Below, in pieces: positions 37,447 through 48,300 of a stretch of DNA of 64,000 bases (position 1 is its first letter; every line of letters starts with the position of its first letter). The DNA comes from an uncultured Bacteroidales bacterium. GTDB lineage: Bacteria > Bacteroidota > Bacteroidia > Bacteroidales > Muribaculaceae. The translations under genes were made by a program, and so were the position numbers. The DNA lies in assembly GCA_947644715.1 (NCBI GenBank), contig CANSAP010000001.1, forward strand, positions 83,922-147,921, in the 5' to 3' direction. The notes under the pieces were generated by a model. The model searched no databases, was not told the origin of the DNA, and saw only the letters and a list, made by a program, of their open reading frames with translations.

Positions 37447-37806
37447 TTAGAATCCTCCGCCTGAGAGATCAACAGACTCAGCGGCCTTCAGTGTGGAACT
37501 TGCGCCACAATTCGGGCAGGTCACAGATTCCTGTCCGTGATAGCACACCACCTTTCCGCATCTGCTACAGATGTAAAACTGCTTGCTTCCACAATAGGGG
37601 CAACCATTGAAATCTGAATCAAAAGAGATTGCTCCATGCACCGACTTTTTGTCGTAGCCTTCACGTTTTCCTTGACCTTCCTTTATCTTGAAACCCCAGC
37701 AGAAGGCGTAGTGGCCACGTCTTGAATCTACTGTGATGCCGAAATTCTCTTTCGTCTTCTCACACATTGCCATTACAGCAAATGCTTCCTTACTTAACTT
37801 GCCCAT
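37447..37806 (-). CDS. TerY-C-type zinc-ribbon protein
   Basis: 119 residues. The C-terminal half has two Cys pairs and further Cys/His: CPYCGSK, CSRCGKVVCYH and CPNCGASS, the metal-binding arrangement of the TerY C-terminal domain, here as a separate protein. The N-terminal half (AFAVMAMCEKTKENFGITVD, YAFCWGFKIK) looks like a small alpha-beta domain. The gene joins BREX to the kinase module: its ATG overlaps the brxL stop (TAATG), so it is translated together with brxL. Confidence 0.72.
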   Translation of the reverse strand: MGKLSKEAFAVMAMCEKTKENFGITVDSRRGHYAFCWGFKIKEGQGKREGYDKKSVHGAISFDSDFNGCPYCGSKQFYICSRCGKVVCYHGQESVTCPNCGASSTLKAAESVDLSGGGF

Positions 37807-39875
37807 TACTCCTTCGTGTATATTACGGAAAACTCACGGCATTTGCGCCTGTCCTGACGGGCTGAAGCCAGAGTGTAGTTCTCAGCTTTTTCATAAATGT
37901 CGAGACCACTCCCGAGCGAGATGTTCCAACCGGTGTCTGTCTTTATGAAACGGTCATGGAAATCACGGAAAAAATAATCGAACTCTATGCCGTAACCTAC
38001 CATGTCATCCTTGATAGTGTCAAAGTTGTCTATCATCCCGGCATGTTTTTCGAGGTCATCGTGCTCTTTGGTGATTACCTTGACTTTCAGCCCATCTACG
38101 GGGCGAGTGTCTATCAGCATACCGAGGAAGTCAACCAAGTTGCGGAATTGATGGGGTGCCCTGATATATGGGTCTTCGATAATAATCTCCTTGGCATCTT
38201 TCAAGTATTCTCCAAAAAGATCCTTGTATGTCACACCGGTCTGACCAAGACGGAACGAGCGACGACCCTGTGCAAGTTGAGACTGTATGCGAGGACGTCT
38301 CTGACGTGTAGGCTCCTGTGGATTTTCTGATGGTGTGCCATTGAAATCTGTCTGGGGTTCCTCTTCCTGTGGAGTTATCTTCTCATTCTCAATTATTGGT
38401 TGGATAAGGACATTGCTTACCTTTTCAAGGGTCTCCACGTTGATCCAGTCTTCACTTCCGGGCTTCTGATAACGGAACACGGCGGGCTCCGCCTTGAAGG
38501 TCTCGTCAATGATATAGAGCTGGTCTTTTACTCGTTTGCGGCTTTCAGTTGCGAAGTCGATAATTTCGTATGCTTCCTCATCGGTCATGTTGCCGTCAGG
38601 ATAGAGCAGCTTCACCATTCCTGAGAATGTCTTTCGGATAGCGTTGTGGTCTCGTTCTGAAAGCGAACCATCGAAGATAGCGTATTGCTTCAACATGCCT
38701 GTCAGATCTTTGTCGCGCAGTGCATGGAGGATGGCTGCCAAATAGTCTGAGATTAGACCGTAACCCTTGGTAAAGCTGTCTTTCTTCAACATGCGGATTT
38801 CCCAACCGGGATTATATAGATGAATACGGTCGAGGAATGCACCCTTGATAAAGGAGGTCGGAATAGACTCAAACAGATGAGAGTTGCGGAGCATATAGGG
38901 AACAGTGTGCTTGGTGTTGCCCACAAACACCATAGAGGCAGACGCTTCATGGGTTCCCTTGCCACGGTTGAACGACTTGTTGGCAAGATAGTTCTGCATC
39001 GTGTCGATGAGAACGGCTTCCACATTACGACCTTTCTGCTGCTCAAACTCGTCCCAAGCAACTACATCCCAGTAGCCGACAAGACCAAGTTCCTCCTTCT
39101 TGCCACTCATTCTTACGAATAGTCGCGGAGAAGTCACGTCGCCACCACTCACGAGCACCCCGTATGGGGAGAGTTCCTGAAAGACATGGCTCTTGCCGGT
39201 ACCTTTCGGTCCGAGTTCCATGAAGTTGAAGTTATTCTCTATATGCGCCAGGAGTCGTGCGAGGGTTATGAATTTCTCCCTGCGGTTGAGTGCCGAGGGT
39301 TCAAGACCTACTGTATGAATCAAAACATCAATCCATTCTTCTGTGGTGAAATCCTTGCGCTTGTCGATATATTCCTGAAGGTCAATGTTGGAGATTTGTA
39401 CAGGCTTCAATGTCTGGATATCCCATCTCTGCTTTATGTCTTCACCTGACAGATACCCGATGGTGACGATACACCATACACCGTTGCCGGATAGCAGCTT
39501 CGGATTTGCCACTACATAGTTGGAACCTATGGGCACGTTAGAAAGCCCAAGGTTGGCAAAGGTTGCCACATATTGGTCATCGCGTTCATTGAGGGTAGCC
39601 GTAACCTTATCGATGACACGGAAGCGACCGAGTTCTTTGATCTTGCTCTTGACCATCTCGCTGTCAGAGCGACGGATGTAGTTGTTCTGTATTACATCCT
39701 TCACTTTTTCAAGTCCGTGCTCGATGGCATCTGGATCGTCAGTAGCGCAATACTGGCCGAGCAAGTATTCCAACACGTATGTCGGCACAGGCAGTCCTCC
39801 CTTCACCTGAAAGGCAAGGTCTTTACGCACCACCTTTCCGCAGAAGCTGTTCAATATTTTATCTTGAAGTTCCAT
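37806..39875 (-). CDS. brxL: BREX protein BrxL (AAA+/Lon-like)
   Basis: 689 residues, normal for BrxL. Walker A is MELGPKGTGKSHVFQ (about 220), with AWDEFEQQKG and MVFVGNTKHT following, the MCM/Lon-like AAA+ core of this family. The C-terminal part (from YKDLFGEYLKDAKEII) resembles the Lon-like tail. BrxL forms ring hexamers on DNA and is needed for interference in type I BREX. It follows pglZ by 5 bases. Confidence 0.92.
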   Translation of the reverse strand: MELQDKILNSFCGKVVRKDLAFQVKGGLPVPTYVLEYLLGQYCATDDPDAIEHGLEKVKDVIQNNYIRRSDSEMVKSKIKELGRFRVIDKVTATLNERDDQYVATFANLGLSNVPIGSNYVVANPKLLSGNGVWCIVTIGYLSGEDIKQRWDIQTLKPVQISNIDLQEYIDKRKDFTTEEWIDVLIHTVGLEPSALNRREKFITLARLLAHIENNFNFMELGPKGTGKSHVFQELSPYGVLVSGGDVTSPRLFVRMSGKKEELGLVGYWDVVAWDEFEQQKGRNVEAVLIDTMQNYLANKSFNRGKGTHEASASMVFVGNTKHTVPYMLRNSHLFESIPTSFIKGAFLDRIHLYNPGWEIRMLKKDSFTKGYGLISDYLAAILHALRDKDLTGMLKQYAIFDGSLSERDHNAIRKTFSGMVKLLYPDGNMTDEEAYEIIDFATESRKRVKDQLYIIDETFKAEPAVFRYQKPGSEDWINVETLEKVSNVLIQPIIENEKITPQEEEPQTDFNGTPSENPQEPTRQRRPRIQSQLAQGRRSFRLGQTGVTYKDLFGEYLKDAKEIIIEDPYIRAPHQFRNLVDFLGMLIDTRPVDGLKVKVITKEHDDLEKHAGMIDNFDTIKDDMVGYGIEFDYFFRDFHDRFIKTDTGWNISLGSGLDIYEKAENYTLASARQDRRKCREFSVIYTKE

Positions 39876-39880
39876 ATAGC

Positions 39881-42445
39881 TTAAAAGTCTTGTTCAATTA
39901 TAGTATTGTTTTTCACGGCCTCTTTCAGGATGGGATTCAGTCTCTTTTCATCTTTCGTGTCAAATATCCTCAGCTGGAGAAGACCGGGAGCAACCGACTG
40001 ATTCAGTGTGAGGGTCACGACATTGATACGGTTGGATGGATCCGGTTCGTTACTGTCCAAAGTAACTGTCACTTCATTTGACACTGCCTTGTCTCCTTGA
40101 TAGAGGGCGCAAACAATGGAACGAGCCTGCATTGTCATATCCACCATATCCTCTTGGAGAACGTTGAATTTCAACCTACTTGAAACTACGTTCAGATTAT
40201 GAGACAGAAGCGATACTCCTACAAAGTCGGTCTTGTCACTGCGACGCTGACTACTATGAATTACCGGAACAATAAGCTCCTGCAATGATGCGCCCCCGTG
40301 TACGAAGTTATACCCTCCGGCAGCTGCAATCCTGTTGGTACCCTTAGGCACACCGACGTACACTGGTTCATCTGATTGAATTGGCGAAACCTTTTCAAGA
40401 GGGAACTTGACTATACCTTCTATTTTGTGGTCATCAGTAGTAAGATAATACCTTGTCTTCTTCTCTATATCAGCGTCCGGAATCTGGATTTTGTCCTTCT
40501 CCTCGATCTCAATGTCGTTGTAAAGGAATCCGTGATCGGAGGTCACTATTACATTCACTACGTTCATTGAGGCATGTAGGCTCTTGACCAGTGAAGAAAG
40601 TTGCTCCACTGTCCTGCGGCATGCTTCTATAACTTCTACAGGATTCTGTCCATGCCCTGTATCATCTATTGTATCGTGGTACAGATAAACCAAGGGGTGC
40701 TTGAACACGTCTCTGTTGGCAGCCAAGTTGTTTTTCACATACTCAGAGTAATTGAGGCAAATCGCATTCTGTCGGTATGAAGCAAGATGATTGCTACGCA
40801 TCTCGATTGTGGATAGCACCTGACCGTCTACCGCCGTCTCTACTGTTTTATCAGTCTTGACAAGCGTAAGTGTATGGTGTGGCATAAGAGCCGGCTTACC
40901 AAACTTGGTCTCAGTAGGAAGAAGTGCAAAGTTGGCTGAAAGCTTGGCGATATGCTTTTCCTTCCCTAAAGAGTCGAGCAACTCCTGTGCGACCTCATAA
41001 CGGAGGGCGTCTGAGATAATCACCACAAGTTTGTTCTTGCCACCGGTTCCGGCATATTCCCTCTGGTAGAAGTCTTCCTGTCGTGGAATCGAGATGGTGC
41101 CGAAATCCAGACCGCACTCGGTCACGCAATCCATCCACTCCAAATTAATGTCATTTACCAGTCTTGCATAGTCAAGATCGAGTTGATGTTTCCGTTTTTC
41201 GAGAGCAGAGATAATCGGGATTACTTCCGACGACAATTTATGATGCACTTCTAAAGCCTTGCGGTAGAGTTGGTCGAAGATATAGAAGTCGGTAGTGTAA
41301 CGGTCTATGAAGTCCTGGGGTGTGGACAACTTGATTGAACCAAGACGGAGTTTCTTCTCGTAAAATGTAGCCACCTTGTCAATAAAGCTCAATACTGATA
41401 GAATGAGGTCATTCTCATTGAATTTCAATGTAAGCGCAGCCACTCGTTGCCTTGTCTCGGCAGGATCTTCCAAAAGCGACACTTCCAGAATATGATTCAG
41501 TATCGGCCAAGCGAGTGCTTCCGTCATGGCATAGTATTGGGCATCTATTCCATAGACATCTATCAGCTCTCTTTCACGGATATTCGACGCAAGTTCACCA
41601 AGAGCCTCTTCAAATCCTTTCCTCCACTGCTTTGAATTGCTTCCCAAGTCAAATATGCGGTTGATTTGCTGGAGTTGCAGGGCAGAGTTGATTTTTAGTG
41701 ACTTATACGTGTCTGCACTATTTGGCGCCAAGAGTTGGGTGATACTGTTATACTTCAAGGACTGCGCCACATCTTCCATTTTCTCCATGGAATTGGGATT
41801 GTAGGTCACACCGAATATACGGTTGAGCTTATCATCTATTGCAGCCTTGACATCGCGGTTCTTCTCAGCCCTCAAGAAGAAGGCAATTCGTTTCGCTTCC
41901 TCGCTCTTTCTTCCGAGCAGGATCATCTTTATTATGATACTCTCCCAGTCAAGAAGTTTCTTTTCTCCAAGATATGAGCTGATGATTGCTCTGAGGGGAA
42001 TATCCTCAGAGAAAATCTCAGGAGTGAGATACGCCTCCAAGATAGACAGTACTTTGACCGACTGAAGTTCCTCGATATGGCGTTTGATGAAAGCCCTGTG
42101 TTTATCCGGCAGACGGTATTGCTGCATAAAGGCGGCATAATCATCACCTCGATATTCCATGTTTGCTTTCAGTAAGTCCATTAGCGGAAAGTCAAGTTGC
42201 TGACTCTCTGTCTGGGGCATAGATATGTCGCGGAAAACAAGAACAACTTTCTTGTCTTTCCACTCATTCTCCAGCTGGTATTTGGTATTGAACCAGTCAC
42301 CTTCAAACACTTTGTAAAGATAATCTTCAGGCCAGACACAATCGTTCAATGTGTCAGAAATCATCGAGATGCCTTCAAAAATGAAGAGCACCCGAAGCCG
42401 ACTGTTCGTGTCAAAGTATTTATATATTCTATCTTGTATCCTCAT
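39881..42445 (-). CDS. pglZ: BREX alkaline-phosphatase-superfamily protein PglZ
   Basis: 854 residues. The C-terminal half carries the alkaline phosphatase superfamily core, with VVIISDALRYEVAQELL (about 474) and VIVTSDHGFLYND (about 633) holding metal ligands, and DDTGHG between them. The N-terminal half is helical. PglZ is the marker protein of BREX, needed for host methylation and phage exclusion together with PglX. It lies between the SIR2 gene and brxL. Confidence 0.94.
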   Translation of the reverse strand: MRIQDRIYKYFDTNSRLRVLFIFEGISMISDTLNDCVWPEDYLYKVFEGDWFNTKYQLENEWKDKKVVLVFRDISMPQTESQQLDFPLMDLLKANMEYRGDDYAAFMQQYRLPDKHRAFIKRHIEELQSVKVLSILEAYLTPEIFSEDIPLRAIISSYLGEKKLLDWESIIIKMILLGRKSEEAKRIAFFLRAEKNRDVKAAIDDKLNRIFGVTYNPNSMEKMEDVAQSLKYNSITQLLAPNSADTYKSLKINSALQLQQINRIFDLGSNSKQWRKGFEEALGELASNIRERELIDVYGIDAQYYAMTEALAWPILNHILEVSLLEDPAETRQRVAALTLKFNENDLILSVLSFIDKVATFYEKKLRLGSIKLSTPQDFIDRYTTDFYIFDQLYRKALEVHHKLSSEVIPIISALEKRKHQLDLDYARLVNDINLEWMDCVTECGLDFGTISIPRQEDFYQREYAGTGGKNKLVVIISDALRYEVAQELLDSLGKEKHIAKLSANFALLPTETKFGKPALMPHHTLTLVKTDKTVETAVDGQVLSTIEMRSNHLASYRQNAICLNYSEYVKNNLAANRDVFKHPLVYLYHDTIDDTGHGQNPVEVIEACRRTVEQLSSLVKSLHASMNVVNVIVTSDHGFLYNDIEIEEKDKIQIPDADIEKKTRYYLTTDDHKIEGIVKFPLEKVSPIQSDEPVYVGVPKGTNRIAAAGGYNFVHGGASLQELIVPVIHSSQRRSDKTDFVGVSLLSHNLNVVSSRLKFNVLQEDMVDMTMQARSIVCALYQGDKAVSNEVTVTLDSNEPDPSNRINVVTLTLNQSVAPGLLQLRIFDTKDEKRLNPILKEAVKNNTIIEQDF

Positions 42446-42462
42446 AAATTTAAATTGGTAGT

Positions 42463-45378
42463 TTAATCTTTGGGCTCATCTTCCAAAATTCCATCCCCAC
42501 TTGATTTCTCGTTATCTTCCTGTTCATAGATAGAAAGAAGATTTAAACGATCTTTAGGAGAAAATCTGCCAAAGGCAATATGCTTAAGAAGTATACGATT
42601 ATAGGTCGGTAATTTGATAAGCTCTCTTACTATGTCTTTATTAAGAGCTTTAATCCATTCCGGATGCACATCATTTGGGCGTGAATAGTGTACTGGATCT
42701 AAAGCAAATTGAAGGTATGGTTTAGTAGAGGAACATTCTTCAATAACTTCCCAAATAGAGGAATACCTTGGGTCTTTCCTCCACTCAGAAAGAATACTCC
42801 CAATTGACCCTAAATTCATTTGAAAAGAGTCGGTATAATTCTTTAATAAGGATCTAAATTCTTCTTTATCTGTTGGGACTAAAAAGTTAAGATGCAAATA
42901 AAGGACATAATAAAGAAAGTCCTTCTTCAAAAAAGGAATAACCCAATTGTGATATTCTTCTTTTTTATTGTCAGGAATAATATATCCAAGATGAATAAGA
43001 ACATCGCAATTTATCTCTTTATCAAAGATAAGATTCAAGATATCCAACTTTTCTTTAGACTCGAGCATTATTTCACATAAAGCTTTTATAATTTTACTCG
43101 AAAATCTATCTATCTCATCTGCCCGCAAAATTTTACTAAGAAAATCTTTTGCTATTTTAGACGATGGTGGATAGTTTTCAATTATCCGATGGATATATTT
43201 TCCCATATTATGTCTCATTATTGGTACATAGTACATCTCCTCTATGAGAGTATATAGGTTTTCTATATCTTCAATTTTAATTGTAGTAAAAGAGAGAATA
43301 AAAAGTAAATTTGCTATTCTGTTTCTTACCAAATCACTCCAGAACGTTTCATACGATTTGTCTTTTAGATTAGTTAAACAACTATTTAAGTATGTCACAC
43401 CATTTGCAGACAAATCAAGAGCCTCAATATCATACTGTTTGAAGATATTAACAAGTTCATCAAATCCTATAGATGATATTAGGATATATAACATCCTGGC
43501 ATCTAGTTTTTCGATTTTAGTATTATGGAACCAAGAAGATTCTAAGCAATCTTTGGTGGCATGACTATTGAGAATACCGATGACTGCATTTCTACAAAGC
43601 GTACTGTATGAAGAATTGAAATCGCTCAGAATGAAATTCCCATTGGAAAAACGTTCTTCACGGCTTCGAATTCCTATGAGAGCAGCAATATGGCTATTCA
43701 TCGATGACCCGCCTCTTTCGGCAGATATACGCTGACTGTGGATTTGCTCTTTCAGTTTTTCAGATTCTACCAAATGAGCGTTTAAATACCTATTTGCAAG
43801 TAAATCTTGAAATATTAATCTAAACTCAGTCGGAAGTTTTAGTTTAGATAATGTCTCTGCTGGATTTAAGCGACAAAGTTTTTCACTTACTGCATTACCA
43901 TCAACAGTTTTAGATAGCAATAGAGTGTGCTTTACTGCATATCTAAGTTCATAGAGATTGTATAGACAGATGAAATAAAGAACGAATTTGCCTTTTTTCC
44001 ACGCAACGGGTAAAACCTTGTTGAATTCTTGATAGGCCCTATAATAATCCCCTAATTTATAATAAATATACCCCGTTTCAAGATCTTCAATCTCTCCCGA
44101 AATACTTTTACTTGAAAGCCTGATCAAATGTTTAGACAGTCCATTAAAATCGAACATTTCAAAGTAATCAACACATGAAGACAGTCCATACGAATTTATG
44201 TTTTCAAAAAATTTTTTATTTAAGAGAACTGCATGATCAACTGAATATAACGAATTGTAGTATGCCAATTTCAACAATGGCATTACGTTCTCTCGTCCAA
44301 TATTTTTTATCAATTGGTACCTACCTTTGGATGTTTTTAAGAGTTGAGCGACTTCGTCAAAATACTTATTAAAGGTCTGTACTCCTGAAGAGTGTTCATG
44401 CCATTGAAATTCACCCATATTCTTGGGTAGGAAATATCTTAAGCCTCTACCATAGACACGCATTTCATCCTGATACGACTTTAGTTTATTCCATACGTAG
44501 CTTATGGGATTCGAAGCATTATTGAAGTCAGTAGTTTTAATGATGCGTAAATAGTCAAATAGCTTTCTCCCTAATGGATGAAGTTTTGATAAATTTCGCT
44601 CCATTGATTCACTTTCCCTATGCCCTTTAAGCAATGCCTTGACATCTCCATCTGGTAACCACACAATATTAATGAATCGCTTTTCAAAATAATTAATAGT
44701 CAGAGAATCTGGTTTTGTAAGCGAAATTAGATATGGGCGCTGCATCTTTTCTCCCAAGATATTCTTGATGTCATTAAGTATCATCTTGAGATTCAAATCA
44801 GCAAAGGAAAAACCGATAAAAACTACGAGTTTGTTTGCAAAAATTGATTGAACAAAAGCCCTAATTAGAGGAAAATTTTTGGCATAATTGAAATAATCCG
44901 TTTCCGTAAGCACAATATTACCAACCTGAAAATCACCATGCATTTTCACTATAGTGCTTGCATTTGACATATTAGGTAAATCCAAATCTTGTCTAACAAT
45001 GTCATACTGTTTTAATTCTGCTGCTAACTCTTGCTCCAGTAGGTCATCGTAATTGGTTGTCAGAACATGAACTGGATTTATATCAAAGATTGCTTGATGT
45101 ATAGGATTGGGTATCACGCTATTGTGACGAAGGACTTCTTTAACCTTGTCAAGATATTCTTTTTCACCGCGAACATCCTTATATGCTTGTGCAACTTTCA
45201 GATCATCTGTTTCATCTTGCAAAGATGCTGGCAATTCTTCTTTCATCTGTCTAATAAGTTCCTTCCACGTAGGGACTCCAGAGTTAGCGGACACACCAGC
45301 TCCAATAAATAGAACAAGTCTATTCGTTTGAGTGGCGTGTTGAATATGCTGAAGATGTGATATTTGAATCGGATCCAT
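42463..45378 (-). CDS. SIR2-domain defence protein inserted in the BREX operon
   Basis: 971 residues. The N-terminal 270 residues are a SIR2-type NAD-binding domain: LFIGAGVSANSGVPTW (26-30 GAGVS), LTTNYDDLLE (Asn109), VKMHGDF (His147) and FIGFSFADLN, so the residues needed for NAD hydrolysis are kept. The remaining 700 residues are helical repeats with no motif that I recognise and are likely the sensor. Such proteins deplete NAD when phage is sensed. The gene is much AT-richer than pglX and pglZ on either side and fits with only 9 and 17 bases between them, which points to insertion into an older operon. Confidence 0.85.
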   Translation of the reverse strand: MDPIQISHLQHIQHATQTNRLVLFIGAGVSANSGVPTWKELIRQMKEELPASLQDETDDLKVAQAYKDVRGEKEYLDKVKEVLRHNSVIPNPIHQAIFDINPVHVLTTNYDDLLEQELAAELKQYDIVRQDLDLPNMSNASTIVKMHGDFQVGNIVLTETDYFNYAKNFPLIRAFVQSIFANKLVVFIGFSFADLNLKMILNDIKNILGEKMQRPYLISLTKPDSLTINYFEKRFINIVWLPDGDVKALLKGHRESESMERNLSKLHPLGRKLFDYLRIIKTTDFNNASNPISYVWNKLKSYQDEMRVYGRGLRYFLPKNMGEFQWHEHSSGVQTFNKYFDEVAQLLKTSKGRYQLIKNIGRENVMPLLKLAYYNSLYSVDHAVLLNKKFFENINSYGLSSCVDYFEMFDFNGLSKHLIRLSSKSISGEIEDLETGYIYYKLGDYYRAYQEFNKVLPVAWKKGKFVLYFICLYNLYELRYAVKHTLLLSKTVDGNAVSEKLCRLNPAETLSKLKLPTEFRLIFQDLLANRYLNAHLVESEKLKEQIHSQRISAERGGSSMNSHIAALIGIRSREERFSNGNFILSDFNSSYSTLCRNAVIGILNSHATKDCLESSWFHNTKIEKLDARMLYILISSIGFDELVNIFKQYDIEALDLSANGVTYLNSCLTNLKDKSYETFWSDLVRNRIANLLFILSFTTIKIEDIENLYTLIEEMYYVPIMRHNMGKYIHRIIENYPPSSKIAKDFLSKILRADEIDRFSSKIIKALCEIMLESKEKLDILNLIFDKEINCDVLIHLGYIIPDNKKEEYHNWVIPFLKKDFLYYVLYLHLNFLVPTDKEEFRSLLKNYTDSFQMNLGSIGSILSEWRKDPRYSSIWEVIEECSSTKPYLQFALDPVHYSRPNDVHPEWIKALNKDIVRELIKLPTYNRILLKHIAFGRFSPKDRLNLLSIYEQEDNEKSSGDGILEDEPKD

Positions 45379-45387
45379 AGCTGAGGA

Positions 45388-48300
45388 TTACTTTAGTTTG
45401 GTAACGATGTCGCCGTAGAGGGCGTGGTTTTTGAGGATGCCGTCATCGAGGTTGGGGACTATGCCGCGCTTGGCCACGACTGCGAGGCGGTTGTGATATT
45501 CCTCACATTCTGCTATCTGGGCACGGAGGGTCTTAAGCTGGTTACGCTGCTTGGTGGAGAGTGTCGACTCGTTGGCCTGAAGATCTTCAATGCGCTTGTT
45601 TAGACGCTCGATATAGGGCAAGAGGTAGCGAGAACGGATACGTTCCACAGTGGCTACGTTCATGCGGTGAACGTAAACCAGCACTTGGAAAGCACCTTTC
45701 TTTGATGAGAACAGCCAGTAGATAGGTCGGTTCTGATACATCTTCTTATGGTCTTTCCAGAAGTCCTTCATAAAGTATTGCTCAATGCTCTTGCCGAGAC
45801 ATTCCTCAATGAAGTTGAGATTTTCGGTCTGAGACTCCCCTCCCAACACTTGACACACGAAGGTTGCCAAGCGGTTGGCGGCATTGTCGTGGAAACCGCA
45901 GTCTTCGGGCAGCAATGGGATGATACCATCTGTGTCAATCCAGAATATCTCATCCGTTCCCGGAATCTGATAGTCGGCGACCTCCTCCGGTGCCTCGTTG
46001 GGGTGTGCAATCGCCAATCCCGGGCGGTCAAGGCGATAACGTCCCATCATACAACCGACAGCATAGCTGATGAATTGCTTGATTACAACATCAGCTTGCC
46101 AATCAAGATATGTGTCTCCTGTTACTGTCAGACTGTTTCCTTTTTCGTCTGTGAATATCGAGCCATCTTCTCCGGTTAAGTTATACTGGTCGGTAACTTT
46201 TACTTCCCCTTGCTGAAGAATGGTAATCTCATTGAGGGGAACATCGGGAGTCAGCTCGTCTTGCAGACCATAGAGTTCGATGAAGCGGCGATTGAGTTCC
46301 ACCTCATTGGCATGGAGTTTCATGAAGAGCGTTTCCCATTTCTGTTTGTACTGCTCATATCTCCACTTCAGAGAGCCAAACTGAGGTGCTTCGGGGTCAA
46401 CGCAGAGTTCCTCGCCTGTCTCCTGACGATGACGCTCTATCATCGCATTGATATTGTTCATATACGTTTCCGTATCAACAGCAAGCAAAGGATGCTTCTC
46501 AAAATCCCATGATGCCTCGTGCGCATCCCAATCCTGTTTGGAAATGCTTACACATTCGTTTGATAGGCTTTTTATAACACGGCTATCATGAGGTAGAATA
46601 TTAGGAGACTTTGCCAAATCTCCACATTGCATATTTACTGTTGGGTTGATTACACGAACATTTTTGAAAAATAGTTTTGTATTTAGGGAGCCCAACAGAG
46701 CGAATTTATTTACTTCAGTGTAGGTTATGCTCATACCTGCAACATCGTAAATAAATCCTTTGGGATAATATCTAAAAGCAGAAGCCTGAGAAGCGATTAA
46801 GCCCCATGATATGGACGATTGAAAATAGGTGTTGGGATTTCGCACGACAGCTCCTTTAAAATGTTTTATTTCAGCACCATCATTTTCCCAATTAACGACA
46901 TACTCCTGATTCCCATACCATCTCCTAAAACCGCCACCTTTATTGTAAGGAAAAAATTTTCGACCGCTCGCTACGCTCGCGGCGGCTGACGCGCACCCAA
47001 AGCCGATGGAGGTTACAGCGACCTCAAACCATGAGCGGACGAACCTACCGTTGTCGGCTGTTGCAAGCCCCTGTGTGGGCTTGCAGACAGCCGACAACGG
47101 TAGGTTGTTTGTGAAGGTTTCACGTACTTTTTCGCTTACCCAATAAGCAATTGGCGCCCCCGGAATTTTATCGAAATTGCTCTGTGAAACCTCAAATTGA
47201 TTAGTATTTGAGAGAAACATGTCCTCCTTGTCGGAACAATTCGTGCCATCAACAAGGCGATAATAAACACCTTTAGTGCTATCGTTAGGTTCAGCCTTCT
47301 CAAACACGAACGCCGTATTCTGTACCACTTCTCCCGAAAGTTCATCGAAAGTACGTGGCCCAAGATGAAGCATTGAAGAGAGTATGTACTCTTTTAGGAA
47401 TAATTTGCGAAGTGCCTCAAATGATGAAAGGAACATCCATGATTGCATATTGATCATGCCGATACGTCCGCCATCTTTAAGACGGTCCATACATACCATC
47501 ATAAAGACAGCAAACATATCTGCCTTTCCCTCCTTATAATGCTCGTTGACATATTTTGAGAGAGCGTCAATCTTGTTGGTGGGCATATAAGGTGGATTCA
47601 TCACGATTGCATCGTAGACATCAGAAAGAGCTAAAATGAAATTAATAGCATCTTTAATTAATCTATATGAATTGTAATAAGAAATAAATTCTCCGTCTTC
47701 TGCCTCTTTGTAGGAAATTCCCTCAAAAGCTTTTCCTTCTTTTATACCAATTGGATAAGTTTTTCCTACATCAGGAAGAGAAAGAGTCTTACTTGTTAAT
47801 TTGTTAAGTGCCCGTAAATAGCCAATAGCCTCATTCGAGAGTTCAAACTTTATTATTGATCCCAAAATAGATGCTGACTGAACTACCGTAAATGCTTTTT
47901 CTAATTCGTCATAAACATTTTGAGATTCTGGTCGAACTTCGTAACCTATCACTATTTGCTTATAGATGGTTTCCCACGTAGTGTTCTCTAACGATGGAAC
48001 CGTAAAGATCTTGGGCATAAGGGAAGCATCAACCAGCGATGAGTCGCGTTGACACGCTTTGAGCATAAGGGCGAATGTGGCAAGCTGCTTGGCGCGTGTA
48101 TCTATGTCTATACCCGTAAGATTTTGGTTAAAGATGCACTCGATGGCTTCGCGACGAGTATATCCTTCGGAGATATAGAGGTCGTAAAGCAGGTCGAAAC
48201 ATTCATTGAGGATATGTCCGGAACCGCAAGCCAAGTCTGCCACTTTCAATTCTTCGATATCTCGGCAGATAGCCTTGGGAGGTTCGGGAGTATCGACATA

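Noticed and set aside
46965..47110. Possible frameshift or foreign insert in pglX at the GC-rich patch
   Set aside because: The frame is open throughout and the protein keeps the expected PglX sequence on both sides (PYNKGGGF, GLATADNGRF).
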